From an uncultured Sphingomonadales bacterium (GTDB taxonomy: Bacteria; Pseudomonadota; Alphaproteobacteria; Sphingomonadales; Sphingomonadaceae): a DNA stretch of 64,000 bases. The position numbers and the translations under genes are program-made. Where the stretch lies: NCBI GenBank assembly GCA_903839675.1, contig CAIMDB010000007.1, positions 62,001 to 126,000 of the forward strand. The letters run 5' to 3'. Position 1 is the first letter of the stretch, and every line of letters starts with the position of its first letter. This document shows positions 1 through 8,521 of the stretch, one piece after another. The notes beneath the pieces are model-generated. The model was not told where the DNA came from. It saw nothing but the letters and a program-made list of their open reading frames with translations, and ran no database searches.

Positions 1-389
1 AAAACGCCGAGCCCAGTGACGTCGAAATTGTCCGTTCCACCGTGCGCTGCCGTGCCGCCTGCGAGCTGCGCGGCTGTCAGGCCGATGTCGATCGTGGCGT
101 TGGTGTCGTTGGTGATTGTGAAGGTTGTCACAGCAGTCGCCTGGCCTGGGACCACCGACGTGGTTGCCGTGCCGGTTTCCTGAACGCGGATGGCAACCCT
201 GCGATCAACCGTGATCGCGTTCGACCCCGTGCTTGCCGTCTGGGAAACGCCGCCAACCTGGAAGTTGACGGTGACCGTGTTTGTGATTGTGGAACCAGAC
301 GTCGTGCCCACAGCCAGCGCAGGGGAGGCCCCAAATACCGCCAGTGCAAGACAACTACCTGTTGCCAGCAGTTTGATATTCTTAGTCAT
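1..389 (-). CDS. Exported DUF11-like surface protein, C-terminus beyond window
   Basis: The start codon is at 389 on the minus strand and the frame stays open to base 1, so only about the first 129 residues are visible. The N-terminus is a clear signal peptide: MTKNIKLLAT, then a hydrophobic stretch, then ASPALA as a likely signal peptidase I site. The mature part begins VGTTSGSTITNTVTVNF. This repeats the motif at the mature N-terminus of the 342-residue protein at 936-1964 (GTVAGSTIANTATANY), so the two are paralogues. The sequence is rich in Thr, Asn, Val and Gly and looks like beta-sandwich repeats of the DUF11/adhesin kind. It is the third gene of a minus-strand set of three exported proteins. 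The function is unknown; a surface or cell-envelope structural role is inference. The full length, and any large repeat region, lie outside the window. Confidence 0.72.
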   Translation of the reverse strand, partial: MTKNIKLLATGSCLALAVFGASPALAVGTTSGSTITNTVTVNFQVGGVSQTASTGSNAITVDRRVAIRVQETGTATTSVVPGQATAVTTFTITNDTNATIDIGLTAAQLAGGTAAHGGTDNFDVTGLGV

Positions 390-453
390 TTTTGGTCTCT
401 CTTCGCTCTAAGCGACACCGAAGCCCACCCCCCGCCGGTGCCATTGCGGGTAT

Positions 454-915
454 TCAGCGGACGATGCCGCGGAAACTCAGTTTGCCTTGGGCGCCTGCTG
501 CGATCGGCTCGCGCAGGACCCAGCGGACATGCGTTACGTCTTCAGGACGGGCGGCGCGTTCAGCGCCATCCGCCTCGCGGACTTTGAGTGAGGCCAGCGG
601 GGCAAACGTTTTTCCGCCGTCGACAGAAACCTGCGCGACAGTGTCGGACGTGCCCTGATACGCAACGGGTGCTGGCATCGGATTGGTAACGACAAAATCC
701 TTGGCGGATTGCGTGCCGGTGTTCCGGTATTGGAGGATGAAGACCAACCGATCGCCGGGGATGACCACCTTGGGTTCCTCCAGCACCGTTTCTGTCTTGC
801 CTCCAGCGGCCGGCACCTCGCGTTCGACAAAGACGGAACTGTCGAGCGCAATAGCGTCCGCCGCATGCCCGGAAACGGGGCTAAGCAACAGAAATAGAAG
901 GATTAAAATACGCAT
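454..915 (-). CDS. Small exported DUF11-like protein
   Basis: A protein of 153 residues beginning MRILILLFLLLSPVSGHAAD, which is a standard signal peptide cleaved after GHA. I chose the ATG at 915 because a GGAGG (complement of 924-928) lies 8 bases upstream; an ATG five codons earlier has no such site. The mature domain has a DUF11-like beta-sandwich pattern (IPGDRLVFILQYRNTG, then DFVVTNPMPAPVAY and SVDGGKTF), typical of proteins that stack such domains on the cell surface. It lies 20 bases downstream of the 342-residue paralogue and 64 bases upstream of the partial third gene, so the three are probably one transcript. No catalytic residues are apparent. The exact role is unknown. Confidence 0.75.
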   Translation of the reverse strand: MRILILLFLLLSPVSGHAADAIALDSSVFVEREVPAAGGKTETVLEEPKVVIPGDRLVFILQYRNTGTQSAKDFVVTNPMPAPVAYQGTSDTVAQVSVDGGKTFAPLASLKVREADGAERAARPEDVTHVRWVLREPIAAGAQGKLSFRGIVR

Positions 916-935
916 CTTATGTCCCTCCAAAGCCC

Positions 936-1964
936 CTAATTAATTCTGACATTGAAGGTCACGGTGCGGGTTTGGCCGGCTGCGACGGCGCCGAGGGTAA
1001 CCTCGATGCGTCCGGGCACGACCCCGGCAGGCGGCACAAACACACCCGCGTCCGCGTCTGTCGCATCGGTCACTGGAGCGCCCTGAAGGGTCAGTGTTCC
1101 GGCTTCATATGTGGTGTTGGCCGGGACATTGTCCGCAATGGCGACGTTCGACAGAGACCCCGAGCCGCCGACGGTTGCGGTCAATGTGTAAGTGACGATT
1201 GAGCCGGGTACGATTTTGCTCCCGCCGAACGGATCGACGACGCTGGAGGTCTTCGTAAAGCTGATATTGGCTGCCTGAACGACATAAGCGCCATTCGCGC
1301 TGCCATCGCCGCCAGAGGTGCCAACGACAGCGTCGCCGCCGCCTTGGCCCTGGCCATTCGCCGATGCGCCGGGTGCGCCGGTGATCGTTCGAGAGGCTGC
1401 GGCAAGCGATAATTGCCCACGATCACCGTTAACGGCAGTCCCAGGGATTGTCGAAAGCACAAATACGCGGATCGATGCGTCAGGTGCGAGCACCGGATCG
1501 TTCGTGCCTGCGGCATAAACGGTATCGACACCGGCATCGTAGACGCCGTTCCCATTGGTATCGAGCACGATGGACGTGGTGGTTGGATCGAATTGGTCCC
1601 CGCCCAGCGCCGTCGTGACGGCCAGACCGTAGGCTTCGGAACCATTGCCCGTGTTTGTGACGGTGAAACTGGCAACTTGATTAACGCCTGACGGAAGCGT
1701 CGGAATGTCGCCGGGATCAGCTGATGTCACTGCAACGTCGAGCAACTCGTCGACGCGGAGATTGGCCGTATTTGATGTGGCGGTCTGCGCATTCCCCCCG
1801 GAATCCGTATAGTTCGCCGTGGCCGTATTCGCGATTGTGGAGCCTGCTACAGTCCCCGCAGCTTCGGCGCGTGGCGCAAAGCTGACAGACGCTGTGGCGA
1901 CGATGAGCGGCGCAATGAGCGTGAGACGCACATTCTTGATCGCCCAGAAATTGCCTTCCAACAT
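936..1964 (-). CDS. Exported DUF11-domain surface protein with a Ca-binding-like motif
   Basis: A protein of 342 residues. The signal peptide is unusually long (about 35 residues, ending APRAEA). The ATG at 1964 has no good ribosome site, so a GTG about ten codons further in is a possible alternative start. The mature N-terminus has the GTVAGSTIANTATANY motif shared with the partial gene at 1-389. At roughly residues 130-145 lies LDTNGNGVYDAGVDTVY, which has the D-x-N-x-N-G spacing of dockerin or thrombospondin-type calcium loops. A Gly-rich linker follows, then a C-terminal DUF11 domain (SIVTYTLTATV to TVTFNVRIN). It is the first gene of the exported set. A role in an envelope or surface structure is inference. 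Confidence 0.75.
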   Translation of the reverse strand: MLEGNFWAIKNVRLTLIAPLIVATASVSFAPRAEAAGTVAGSTIANTATANYTDSGGNAQTATSNTANLRVDELLDVAVTSADPGDIPTLPSGVNQVASFTVTNTGNGSEAYGLAVTTALGGDQFDPTTTSIVLDTNGNGVYDAGVDTVYAAGTNDPVLAPDASIRVFVLSTIPGTAVNGDRGQLSLAAASRTITGAPGASANGQGQGGGDAVVGTSGGDGSANGAYVVQAANISFTKTSSVVDPFGGSKIVPGSIVTYTLTATVGGSGSLSNVAIADNVPANTTYEAGTLTLQGAPVTDATDADAGVFVPPAGVVPGRIEVTLGAVAAGQTRTVTFNVRIN

Positions 1965-2271
1965 TGGTAGATACCCAACACACAGTTTTTCCTGCGGAGG
2001 GAATTAGAACCGAAGTGGAAAATATTTGGTTAAATCCGAAACGGAGGATTTTCGGCAAAGCTCTGAAATGCGTCACTTGCTTAGCGCTTCATAAACCACC
2101 AAATCGGGAGGAAAGTCGCGCTGTTTTCAGAAAAACTCATAATTTCAGAAGGATACCAAAGTGGGCTGGTCGACGTCGGAACTGACGTCAAAGTGGCCAA
2201 CACCTAAGGGCGCTTTAAGGAAATAAATTTGGCATGTTGGCCTTAACGGCAAAATACCGCGTGTCATCGCC
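1965..2271. other. AT-richer intergenic region between the surface-protein operon and tRNA-Asp
   Basis: About 300 bases without a convincing gene. Base composition is visibly richer in A and T than in the flanking genes, particularly at 2000-2060 and 2215-2250. It must hold the promoter of the minus-strand surface-protein operon, but I could not pick -35 and -10 boxes with confidence. A plus-strand open frame crosses it but has no ribosome site and no recognisable sequence. Confidence 0.4.
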
Positions 2272-2299
2272 TTGACAGCCCCAAGGCCTTCTCTTAGAC
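2272..2299 (+). promoter_or_regulatory. Probable promoter of tRNA-Asp
   Basis: TTGACA at 2272-2277 is a perfect -35 box. TTAGAC at 2294-2299 follows after 16 bases as a poor -10 box. The tRNA begins about 22 bases further on, which fits a short 5' leader. Confidence 0.5.
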
Positions 2300-2320
2300 G
2301 CCGCCTCCTCACGCAAGTTC

Positions 2321-2397
<77 letters not shown>

Positions 2398-2422
2398 CTT
2401 CCCTTAGCGGGAAGTTGGCGTT

Positions 2423-2632
2423 TTACCGAAAATGGCCGGTTTCCATCCACTTAAGCACAGGCTTGAGCGGCAAGATCCATATTGTTCCAGCGATGACGTA
2501 GAAAACGGCCTGCGCGATCACAGGCCAAAGGCCGACCAGGCTGGACAAGCTGGCGACCGCAACCGCCCAAATCGTCACATAAGCGAGGATGCCAAACATC
2601 CCGAAGGGCTTGCGCCAGCTAGGTGCTTCCAT
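2423..2632 (-). CDS. DUF2842 family small membrane protein
   Basis: A protein of 69 residues with two hydrophobic segments (about residues 11-32 and 36-56) and a conserved-looking PSWRKPFG N-terminus. This matches the small alphaproteobacterial family DUF2842 as I know it. The function is not established. It starts 4 bases after the stop of the folate cyclo-ligase gene on the same strand and is probably translationally coupled to it. The short C-terminus (KWMETGHFR) is predicted to be cytoplasmic. Confidence 0.7.
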   Translation of the reverse strand: MEAPSWRKPFGMFGILAYVTIWAVAVASLSSLVGLWPVIAQAVFYVIAGTIWILPLKPVLKWMETGHFR

Positions 2633-2636
2633 GACC

Positions 2637-3224
2637 TTAGACCCTTTTCAGTCGACTTGCTGCAGGCACGATCCATTCGGCTTCCGTTAGGATGGCGTCA
2701 AGCGGAACATCCCAAGGGTCGGCCGGGATCGCGGAGACTTCCTGAACGGACAAGGCAATGCCGATGCGCAGCGCGGATGGTCGCAGCTCCAGCGCGCGGT
2801 CATAATGGCCCGCGCCTTGGCCGATGCGATTTCCTTCGCGGTCAAAACCGAGCATCGGCAATAGGATAAGATCAGGTTCTAATATCGTTTGTGAGCCAAG
2901 GGGTTGCTGGAACCCGCCGGGAGCGGTTTCTGTGGGGTCGCCCATGGTCCAGCAACGGAAGACCATAGGGGCCTCCAACGCTGACAGGCAGGGGAGAGCC
3001 AAGGGTTTTCCTCGACTTTGCGATGACGTCATGACGTCATGAGGGTCCGCTTCACTGCCTAAAGGAAGGTAGCCGGCCACGACCTTGGCGGCATCAAACG
3101 CCCTGTTGAGAGGGTGTCTGACGACTTCTGAGATGGATAGCAATTTTGATTCGCGTTGCTTTACAAACGCTTGGCGAATTTTTCTAAGTTCGCTTCTGAG
3201 CTCTGCCTTTGTCTGGACGCTCAT
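2637..3224 (-). CDS. 5-formyltetrahydrofolate cyclo-ligase
   Basis: A protein of 195 residues, the usual length for the 5-FCL (MTHFS/FAU1) family. The enzyme converts 5-formyl-THF to 5,10-methenyl-THF using ATP. Recognised signatures are the basic N-terminus (KAELRSELRKIR) for substrate and ATP contact, VVAGYLPLGSEADP, and the C-terminal ATP-binding stretch DLILLPMLGFDREGNRIGQGAGHYDR (residues about 117-142). The gene follows 6S RNA directly: its ATG is next to the last bases of the 6S closing stem and I see no separate Shine-Dalgarno site. The zapA - 6S RNA - 5-FCL order is widely conserved in Proteobacteria. Confidence 0.93.
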   Translation of the reverse strand: MSVQTKAELRSELRKIRQAFVKQRESKLLSISEVVRHPLNRAFDAAKVVAGYLPLGSEADPHDVMTSSQSRGKPLALPCLSALEAPMVFRCWTMGDPTETAPGGFQQPLGSQTILEPDLILLPMLGFDREGNRIGQGAGHYDRALELRPSALRIGIALSVQEVSAIPADPWDVPLDAILTEAEWIVPAASRLKRV

Positions 3225-3225
3225 A

Positions 3226-3390
3226 GGTTGGCGGACCCACCGTGGCCGTTGGCCGGAATATCCTCTGACGCCAAGTACGTCAGGTGGGGACCATGTGCAT
3301 CAGGCCAAGACCTGAACAGGGACAGCCCCCTTGGATGTGGAATCGCCTCAGGGATAATCTGTCTAGCTCGCACCGGGCAGAATCCGCCGC
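3226..3390 (-). ncRNA. ssrS: 6S RNA (ssrS)
   Basis: The interval between zapA and the folate cyclo-ligase gene is the classic 6S RNA site. Read on the minus strand, the RNA begins near GCGGCGGATTCTGCCCGG and ends in TCCGCCAACC. The ends pair (GGCGGA at 3388-3383 with TCCGCC at 3235-3230) to form the closing stem. The middle holds the CCCTGAGGCGATTCC and GGGGGCTGT elements typical of the 6S open bubble. 6S RNA binds housekeeping RNA polymerase and mutes sigma-70-type promoters in stationary phase. The ends are inferred from the stem and the promoter, and may be off by several bases. Confidence 0.85.
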
Positions 3391-3395
3391 AACCA

Positions 3396-3424
3396 GATAT
3401 AGGGTCGTCAGCCGCGCCGCTCAA
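3396..3424 (-). promoter_or_regulatory. Promoter of 6S RNA
   Basis: On the minus strand TTGAGC (complement of 3419-3424) and TATATC (complement of 3396-3401) are separated by exactly 17 bases. They place the start of transcription near 3390, where the 6S closing stem begins. The -35 box lies inside the last codons of zapA. Confidence 0.65.
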
Positions 3425-3752
3425 GGTGCATGGCCAAGTTTTCCAAACGTGCCGCAATGTCGTCGAGCAAGGAGATGTGCTCGTCATTTGCGGCGTCAGG
3501 CGTCACAGCAGGGACGGAAGGCGCTGGTGCTGCCGCCGCGCCGCTACCTTTGCGGGCTTCATCTAGTTCGTCGGCAAGGAGGAGCGAGGCAAAGAGCAAC
3601 TGGCGGACTTCGCTCACGCTGCCCAAGGCTTTCCGCGCATCGTGCGCCTTGCCGTCGACGATCTCAGCGATCTTGGTCAGATGCGCTTCTTCCCCGTCTC
3701 TGCAGGCGACGGTGTAGGCGTTTCCGCCGATTTTGAGTTCGATTTGGGCCAT
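3408..3752 (-). CDS. zapA: Cell division protein ZapA
   Basis: A protein of 114 residues. The N-terminal domain (MAQIELKIGGNAYTVAC) is the ZapA globular head, followed by the helix with LLFASLLLADELDEARK. An Ala/Pro-rich linker then leads to a C-terminal helix with LENLAMHLERR. ZapA bundles FtsZ filaments at mid-cell. Its start overlaps the stop of the upstream coiled-coil gene in a TAATG junction, so the pair is translationally coupled. The last codons contain the -35 box of the 6S RNA promoter. Confidence 0.9.
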   Translation of the reverse strand: MAQIELKIGGNAYTVACRDGEEAHLTKIAEIVDGKAHDARKALGSVSEVRQLLFASLLLADELDEARKGSGAAAAPAPSVPAVTPDAANDEHISLLDDIAARLENLAMHLERRG

Positions 3753-3982
3753 TAGCTGCGCCCTCCGACAGACGCCCGCGCGATGACGGCGTCGAGTGCT
3801 GACAGGGCGATGGTGGTTTCTTCCTTCAGCTTGGCGTGCCGTTCGGCGAGCGCGGCAAGGCGTGCCGCATCTTCGCTATCGGCTGGCGCAACAGCGGGGG
3901 CAGGGGAAAGGGCAACGGTTTCAATCCGTTCCATCGCAGTGGCGATGCGCCGCAGCGCGTTCGATAAGCGGGTGTCTGACAT
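3752..3982 (-). CDS. Small coiled-coil protein upstream of zapA (DUF4164-like by position)
   Basis: A protein of 76 residues (MSDTRLSNALRRIATAMERIE onwards). Two helical heptad-rich segments are separated by a Pro/Ala linker (SPAPAVAPADSE). The size, helical nature and position directly before zapA resemble the DUF4164 genes known in other alphaproteobacteria, but the family assignment rests on context. The start at 3982 is preferred because the reading frame upstream lies in the divergent tkt promoter region and loses protein-like composition. A role with ZapA in division is inference. Confidence 0.6.
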   Translation of the reverse strand: MSDTRLSNALRRIATAMERIETVALSPAPAVAPADSEDAARLAALAERHAKLKEETTIALSALDAVIARASVGGRS

Positions 3983-4077
3983 CTGGCTATGATTACCACG
4001 CAGGCGATCTGCCGCAAGCAAAATGGCGCGCTGCGGTTGACCCGCGCGGACCATGGCGACAAGAGGACCGCGACCTC

Positions 4078-4092
4078 GCGACTGCGAGTCGC
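4078..4092. promoter_or_regulatory. Small perfect palindrome upstream of tkt
   Basis: GCGACT at 4078-4083 and AGTCGC at 4087-4092 form perfect 6-base arms around GCG, 35 bases before the tkt start, in the divergent region between the zapA cluster and tkt. It could be an operator or an mRNA leader hairpin. No regulator is suggested by the sequence. Confidence 0.3.
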
Positions 4093-4126
4093 TAATGCCT
4101 TTTCGGGCCGAGATTAAAGGACCGCC

Positions 4127-6115
4127 ATGACTGTTGACCAGCAGCGCCTCGCCAACGCTATCCGCGCGTTGTCGATGGATGCCGTGCAAGCCGCCAATTC
4201 CGGGCACCCGGGCATGCCGATGGGCATGGCAGATGTGGCAACTGTCCTCTTCACACAGTTTCTGAAGTTTGATCCGCAAGCGCCTAAATGGCCTGACAGA
4301 GATCGCTTCGTTCTTTCGGCCGGCCATGGCTCGATGCTCATCTATTCGCTTCTTCACCTCACCGGTTATGACCAACCGACGATAGACGACATCCGCAACT
4401 TCCGGCAGCTGCACTCAGTGTGTGCAGGGCATCCGGAAAACACAGAACTGCCCGGCGTTGAATGCACGACAGGCCCATTGGGGCAGGGTGTGGCGATGGC
4501 CGTTGGCATGGCGATGGCAGAGCGTCACCTCAACGCCATCTACGGTGATGACCTTGTCGATCATAAGACCTGGGTCGTCGCGGGCGACGGTTGTTTGATG
4601 GAAGGCCTGAACCACGAAGCCATCGGCCTGGCAGGCGTGAACAAGCTTGGCCGCCTCAATGTGCTTTGGGACGACAACAACATCACGATTGACGGTGATA
4701 CCTCGCTGTCGACCTGTGAAGACATTCTCGCTCGCTATGCCGCCACCGGCTGGCACACGGTGCGCTGTGATGGTCATGACTTTGCCGACATTGCCCGCGC
4801 CTTGGCCGAAGCGGAAGCCGATCCGCGCCCGTCGCTGGTTGCCTGCAAGACAGTGATCGGGAAGGGCGCCCCTAACAAGCAGGGCGGCCATAACGTCCAT
4901 GGTGCGCCACTGGGTGGTGATGAGATTGCTGCAGCCCGCGACTATCTGGGCTGGGATGCCGCACCATTTGAAGTGCCGGCCGATATTAAGTCGGATTGGC
5001 GCACGCTTGGTGCGCGTGGTGCTGAAACGCGTGCGGCTTGGGAGGCTCGTCTCGCCTCGTCGTCCGCGCGCGGTGACTTTGAGCGCCGGTTGGCGGGCGT
5101 GGCCGATCTCGCATCCCCGGCGCTGGAAGGGTATATTGCCGACCTCGTGGTCACGCCGCAAAAGGTCGCGACGCGCAAGGCATCGGAAATGGCGCTTGGT
5201 CCGTTGACGGAGAAGCTGCCGCATCTTGTTGGCGGGTCTGCCGACTTGACCGGATCGAACCTCACCAAGACCAAATCGACCGAGCCGTTTGGCGCGGCCA
5301 ATTATGCGGGTCGCCATGTTTATTACGGCATCCGCGAATTCGGCATGGCCGCAGCCATGAACGGCATGGCGCTGCATGGCGGCGTTGTGCCCTATGGCGG
5401 CACGTTCCTCGTTTTCTCAGACTATTGCCGCAACGCGATCCGCATGAGCGCGGTGCAGCATGCGCAGGTCGTCTACGTCATGACGCACGATTCCATCGGG
5501 CTGGGTGAAGATGGGCCGACCCACCAGCCGGTGGAGCATGTCATGTCGCTGCGCATGATCCCCAATCTCAACGTCTATCGCCCTGCTGATGTCATCGAAA
5601 CGGCAGAATGCTGGGCATTGTCGCTCGAAACATCGGGAACGCCCTCTGTACTTGCCCTTTCTCGCCAGAACCTGCCGCAGTTGCGTGGTGCAGGCGATGA
5701 AGGCTGGACGCGGGCGTCCAACCGGTCGGCCAAGGGCGGCTACCGCCTGAAAGCGGCTGAAGCTGCGCGCAAGGTCGTGCTGGTTGCGACCGGTTCCGAA
5801 GTTGAAATCGCCGTCAATGTCGCCAAGTCATTGGAAGGACAGGGGATTGGTGCGGACGTCGTGTCGATGCCCTGCACGGAGTTGTTCGACGGGCAAACCG
5901 CCGCCTATAAGGCCGATATTCTGCCGCGCGACGCGTTGATTGTTTCAATCGAAGCGGGCGTGACGATGGGGTGGGAACGCTATACCGGTCTCGATGGTAT
6001 CAACATCGGGATTGACCGCTTTGGGGCCTCGGCACCGGCGGACGCACTTTACGACTATTTCGGGCTGACGGTCGACAAGATCGTTCCCCGCATCCTTGAG
6101 AAACTTGCCAACTAA
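4127..6115 (+). CDS. tkt: Transketolase
   Basis: A protein of 662 residues, the full family length. It moves two-carbon units between sugar phosphates in the non-oxidative pentose phosphate pathway using thiamine diphosphate. The N-terminal domain has [13 protein letters not shown] and the ThDP/metal motif GDGCLMEG followed by [12 protein letters not shown] (residues about 154-190). The Pyr domain has [20 protein letters not shown], and the C-terminal domain is complete. AAAGGA lies 5-6 bases before the ATG. It leads a run of glycolysis genes: gap begins 11 bases after its stop. The start region is divergent from the zapA cluster. Confidence 0.97.
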   Translation: MTVDQQRLANAIRALSMDAVQAANSGHPGMPMGMADVATVLFTQFLKFDPQAPKWPDRDRFVLSAGHGSMLIYSLLHLTGYDQPTIDDIRNFRQLHSVCAGHPENTELPGVECTTGPLGQGVAMAVGMAMAERHLNAIYGDDLVDHKTWVVAGDGCLMEGLNHEAIGLAGVNKLGRLNVLWDDNNITIDGDTSLSTCEDILARYAATGWHTVRCDGHDFADIARALAEAEADPRPSLVACKTVIGKGAPNKQGGHNVHGAPLGGDEIAAARDYLGWDAAPFEVPADIKSDWRTLGARGAETRAAWEARLASSSARGDFERRLAGVADLASPALEGYIADLVVTPQKVATRKASEMALGPLTEKLPHLVGGSADLTGSNLTKTKSTEPFGAANYAGRHVYYGIREFGMAAAMNGMALHGGVVPYGGTFLVFSDYCRNAIRMSAVQHAQVVYVMTHDSIGLGEDGPTHQPVEHVMSLRMIPNLNVYRPADVIETAECWALSLETSGTPSVLALSRQNLPQLRGAGDEGWTRASNRSAKGGYRLKAAEAARKVVLVATGSEVEIAVNVAKSLEGQGIGADVVSMPCTELFDGQTAAYKADILPRDALIVSIEAGVTMGWERYTGLDGINIGIDRFGASAPADALYDYFGLTVDKIVPRILEKLAN

Positions 6116-6126
6116 GGAGAATGGAC

Positions 6127-7131
6127 ATGGCGAAGGTTGCCATTAACGGGTTCGGACGCATTGGACGCAACGTGGCTCGCGCCATTCTGGAGCGCCCCGA
6201 TTGCGGCCTTGAGTTGGTTTCGATCAACGACCTCGCCGATGCCAAGTCGAACGCGTTGCTGTTCAAGCGGGATTCGGTCCATGGCCCGTTCAGCGGCACG
6301 GTTGAAGTTGACGGTAATGACCTGATCATCAACGGCAAGCGCATTCATGTGACAGCGGAGCGTGATCCTGCCAACCTTCCCCATGCCGCCAATGGCATCG
6401 ACATCGCGCTGGAGTGCACCGGCTTCTTCACGACCCGTGCTGGTGGCCAGAAGCATCTTGATGCGGGCGCCAAGCGCGTCCTGATCTCGGCACCCGGGAA
6501 GGAAGTTGATCTCACGGTTGTCTTCGGTGTGAACCATGACAAGCTGACGGGCGATCACAAGATCGTCTCCAACGCGTCATGCACCACCAACTGCCTCGCG
6601 CCCTTCGCCAAGGTGTTGAACGACGCCATCGGCATTGAACGCGGCCTGATGACGACGATCCACGCTTATACCAACGACCAGAAGATCCTCGACCAGATCC
6701 ATGAAGATCCCCGCCGTGCGCGTGCCGCCGGCATGTCGATGATCCCGACGACGACCGGCGCTGCCCGTGCTGTTGGTGAAGTGCTTCCCGAACTGAAGGG
6801 CAAGCTTGATGGTTCGGCCATCCGCGTGCCCACGCCGAACGTCTCGGTCGTTGACCTGACCTTCACGCCAAAGCGCGACACGACCAAGGAAGAAGTCAAC
6901 GCGCTGCTCAAGGCGGCTGCCGAAGGTCCACTTAAGGGTGTGCTCGGCTACACCGATGAGCCTTTGGTTTCGATCGATCTCAACCATGATGCGCACAGCT
7001 CGACCATCGACAGCCTCGAAACGGCCGTCATCGACGGCAAGCTCGTTCGCGTGCTGTCCTGGTATGACAATGAATGGGGCTTCTCCAACCGCATGGTCGA
7101 CACGGCCGGCGTGATGGCAAAGCTGATCTAA
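6127..7131 (+). CDS. gap: Glyceraldehyde-3-phosphate dehydrogenase
   Basis: A protein of 334 residues. It oxidises glyceraldehyde 3-phosphate to 1,3-bisphosphoglycerate with NAD(P). The nucleotide-binding N-terminus is [15 protein letters not shown], and the catalytic cysteine is Cys152 in [12 protein letters not shown]. The C-terminal [12 protein letters not shown] is also present. The ATG at 6127 is chosen over the in-frame ATG at 6121 because AGGAG (6115-6119) is 7 bases from 6127 but adjacent to 6121. It is co-transcribed with tkt and followed by a long palindrome and pgk. Confidence 0.97.
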   Translation: MAKVAINGFGRIGRNVARAILERPDCGLELVSINDLADAKSNALLFKRDSVHGPFSGTVEVDGNDLIINGKRIHVTAERDPANLPHAANGIDIALECTGFFTTRAGGQKHLDAGAKRVLISAPGKEVDLTVVFGVNHDKLTGDHKIVSNASCTTNCLAPFAKVLNDAIGIERGLMTTIHAYTNDQKILDQIHEDPRRARAAGMSMIPTTTGAARAVGEVLPELKGKLDGSAIRVPTPNVSVVDLTFTPKRDTTKEEVNALLKAAAEGPLKGVLGYTDEPLVSIDLNHDAHSSTIDSLETAVIDGKLVRVLSWYDNEWGFSNRMVDTAGVMAKLI

Positions 7132-7136
7132 ACTAT

Positions 7137-7233
7137 CCCCCCTCCCGCCTGCGGGAGGGGCTGGGGGTGGGAATAGGGCAAGCGACCAAGGGTGGTCTTG
7201 CCCACCCCTAACCCCTCCCGCAAGCGGGAGGGG
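7137..7233. repeat. Long nested inverted repeat between gap and pgk
   Basis: Two GC-rich hairpins (arms CCCCTCCCGC/GCGGGAGGGG at 7137-7160 and ACCCCTCCCGC/GCGGGAGGGG at 7211-7233) are themselves mirrored, because GGGGTGGG at 7164-7171 matches CCCACCCC at 7201-7208. The whole interval can fold as one large cruciform-like structure. It resembles dispersed palindromic repeats of sphingomonads. It may stabilise the gap message or attenuate expression of pgk. A related shorter hairpin is at 63129-63157. Confidence 0.7.
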
Positions 7234-7251
7234 AACTGCGTGGAGCCAAAA

Positions 7252-8442
7252 ATGACGTTCAAAACCCTCGACGATATGGGCGACCTGACGGGCAAGCGCG
7301 TGCTTGTCCGTGAAGACCTCAACGTGCCGATGGCCGATGGTCAGGTGACGGACGACACACGTCTCCGTGCGGCGGCGCCGACGATCCTTGAACTGGCGGA
7401 TCGCGGAGCCAAGGTTCTCGTTCTCGCCCATTTTGGTCGTCCCAAGGGTCAGCCCTCGGAAGAATTTTCGCTGAAAAAGGTCGTCGCGCCGTTTTCGCAC
7501 GTGCTTGGCCGTCCCGTCCGTTACATTGACTGGGAGGGGGACAAGGCCGCCGTTGCCACCTTGGCCGATGGCGAGATTGCGGTGCTTGAGAACACCCGTT
7601 TCTTCGGTGGCGAGGAAAAGAATGATCCGGCTGTGATCGAACGCTTCGCCAGCCTTGGCGACATGTACGTCAATGATGCCTTCTCTGCCGCGCACCGCGC
7701 CCATGCCTCGACAGAAGGGCTGGCCCACGTCCTGCCAGCATTTGCTGGGCGGTCGATGGAAGCCGAACTCAAGGCTCTGGAAAAGGCGCTGGGGTCCCCT
7801 GAAAAGCCGGTCGCCGCCGTTGTTGGCGGGGCGAAGGTCTCCTCCAAGCTCGACGTGCTCAAGCACCTTGTGGAGCGGGTTGATCATCTGATCATCGGCG
7901 GCGGCATGGCCAATACCTTCCTCGCCGCACGCGGGATCGATGTTGGCAAGTCGCTGTGCGAGCATGACCTGACAGGCACCGCCGAGGATATTCTCGATGC
8001 AGCGGACAAGGCCGGATGCACCGTGCATCTGCCCTATGACGTTGTCGTCTCCAAGGAATTTGCCGCAAACCCGCCTTCGCTGCGGACGTGCAACGTGCAT
8101 GAGGTCGCAGCGGATGAGATGATCCTAGATGTCGGCCCGGCGGCTGTTGAGGCGCTGGCAGATGTATTGAAGACCTGTCGCACGCTCGTCTGGAACGGCC
8201 CGATGGGTGCGTTTGAGACGGTGCCTTTCGACAAAGCGACGGTGGCGCTTGCCCGGACGGCGGCAGCGCTCACCAAGGAAGGCTCGCTCGTGTCCGTCGC
8301 GGGTGGTGGCGACACAGTTGCCGCGCTCAACCATGCGGGCGTTGCCGATGACTTTAGCTTCGTCTCGACGGCAGGCGGCGCGTTTCTGGAATGGATGGAG
8401 GGACGCGTGCTTCCCGGCGTCGCCGCGCTCCAGAAAAATTAA
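7252..8442 (+). CDS. pgk: Phosphoglycerate kinase
   Basis: A protein of 396 residues, the normal bacterial length. It transfers phosphate from 1,3-bisphosphoglycerate to ADP. Signatures are [20 protein letters not shown] at the N-terminal substrate site, LAHFGRPKG, the C-domain [11 protein letters not shown], and the nucleotide site WNGPMGAFE with a closing GGGDTVAAL. The start at 7252 is set by GGAG at 7242-7245; upstream in-frame codons translate the palindrome and are discarded. An intrinsic terminator follows 6 bases after the stop. Confidence 0.97.
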   Translation: MTFKTLDDMGDLTGKRVLVREDLNVPMADGQVTDDTRLRAAAPTILELADRGAKVLVLAHFGRPKGQPSEEFSLKKVVAPFSHVLGRPVRYIDWEGDKAAVATLADGEIAVLENTRFFGGEEKNDPAVIERFASLGDMYVNDAFSAAHRAHASTEGLAHVLPAFAGRSMEAELKALEKALGSPEKPVAAVVGGAKVSSKLDVLKHLVERVDHLIIGGGMANTFLAARGIDVGKSLCEHDLTGTAEDILDAADKAGCTVHLPYDVVVSKEFAANPPSLRTCNVHEVAADEMILDVGPAAVEALADVLKTCRTLVWNGPMGAFETVPFDKATVALARTAAALTKEGSLVSVAGGGDTVAALNHAGVADDFSFVSTAGGAFLEWMEGRVLPGVAALQKN

Positions 8443-8448
8443 TTCGAT

Positions 8449-8483
8449 CATCCCGGAAGGCTCTGTTTTCCGGGATGTTTTTT
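8449..8483 (+). terminator. Rho-independent terminator after pgk
   Basis: A perfect 10-base stem, CATCCCGGAA (8449-8458) with TTCCGGGATG (8468-8477), a 9-base loop, and then six T at 8478-8483. It ends the tkt-gap-pgk unit and implies that fba has its own promoter or depends on read-through. Confidence 0.9.
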
Positions 8484-8521
8484 GCACAACACCGCATTCG
8501 AATGCAGCGAAGGACAAGAAG

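Noticed and set aside
1964-2185. Plus-strand open frame of 73 codons in the AT-rich gap
   Set aside because: No ribosome site, unlikely composition, and it overlaps the presumed promoter region of the divergent operon.
3983-4414. Long upstream extension of the small coiled-coil gene before zapA
   Set aside because: The frame stays open into the antisense of tkt, but its composition there is not protein-like and the homology-like part begins at the ATG at 3982.
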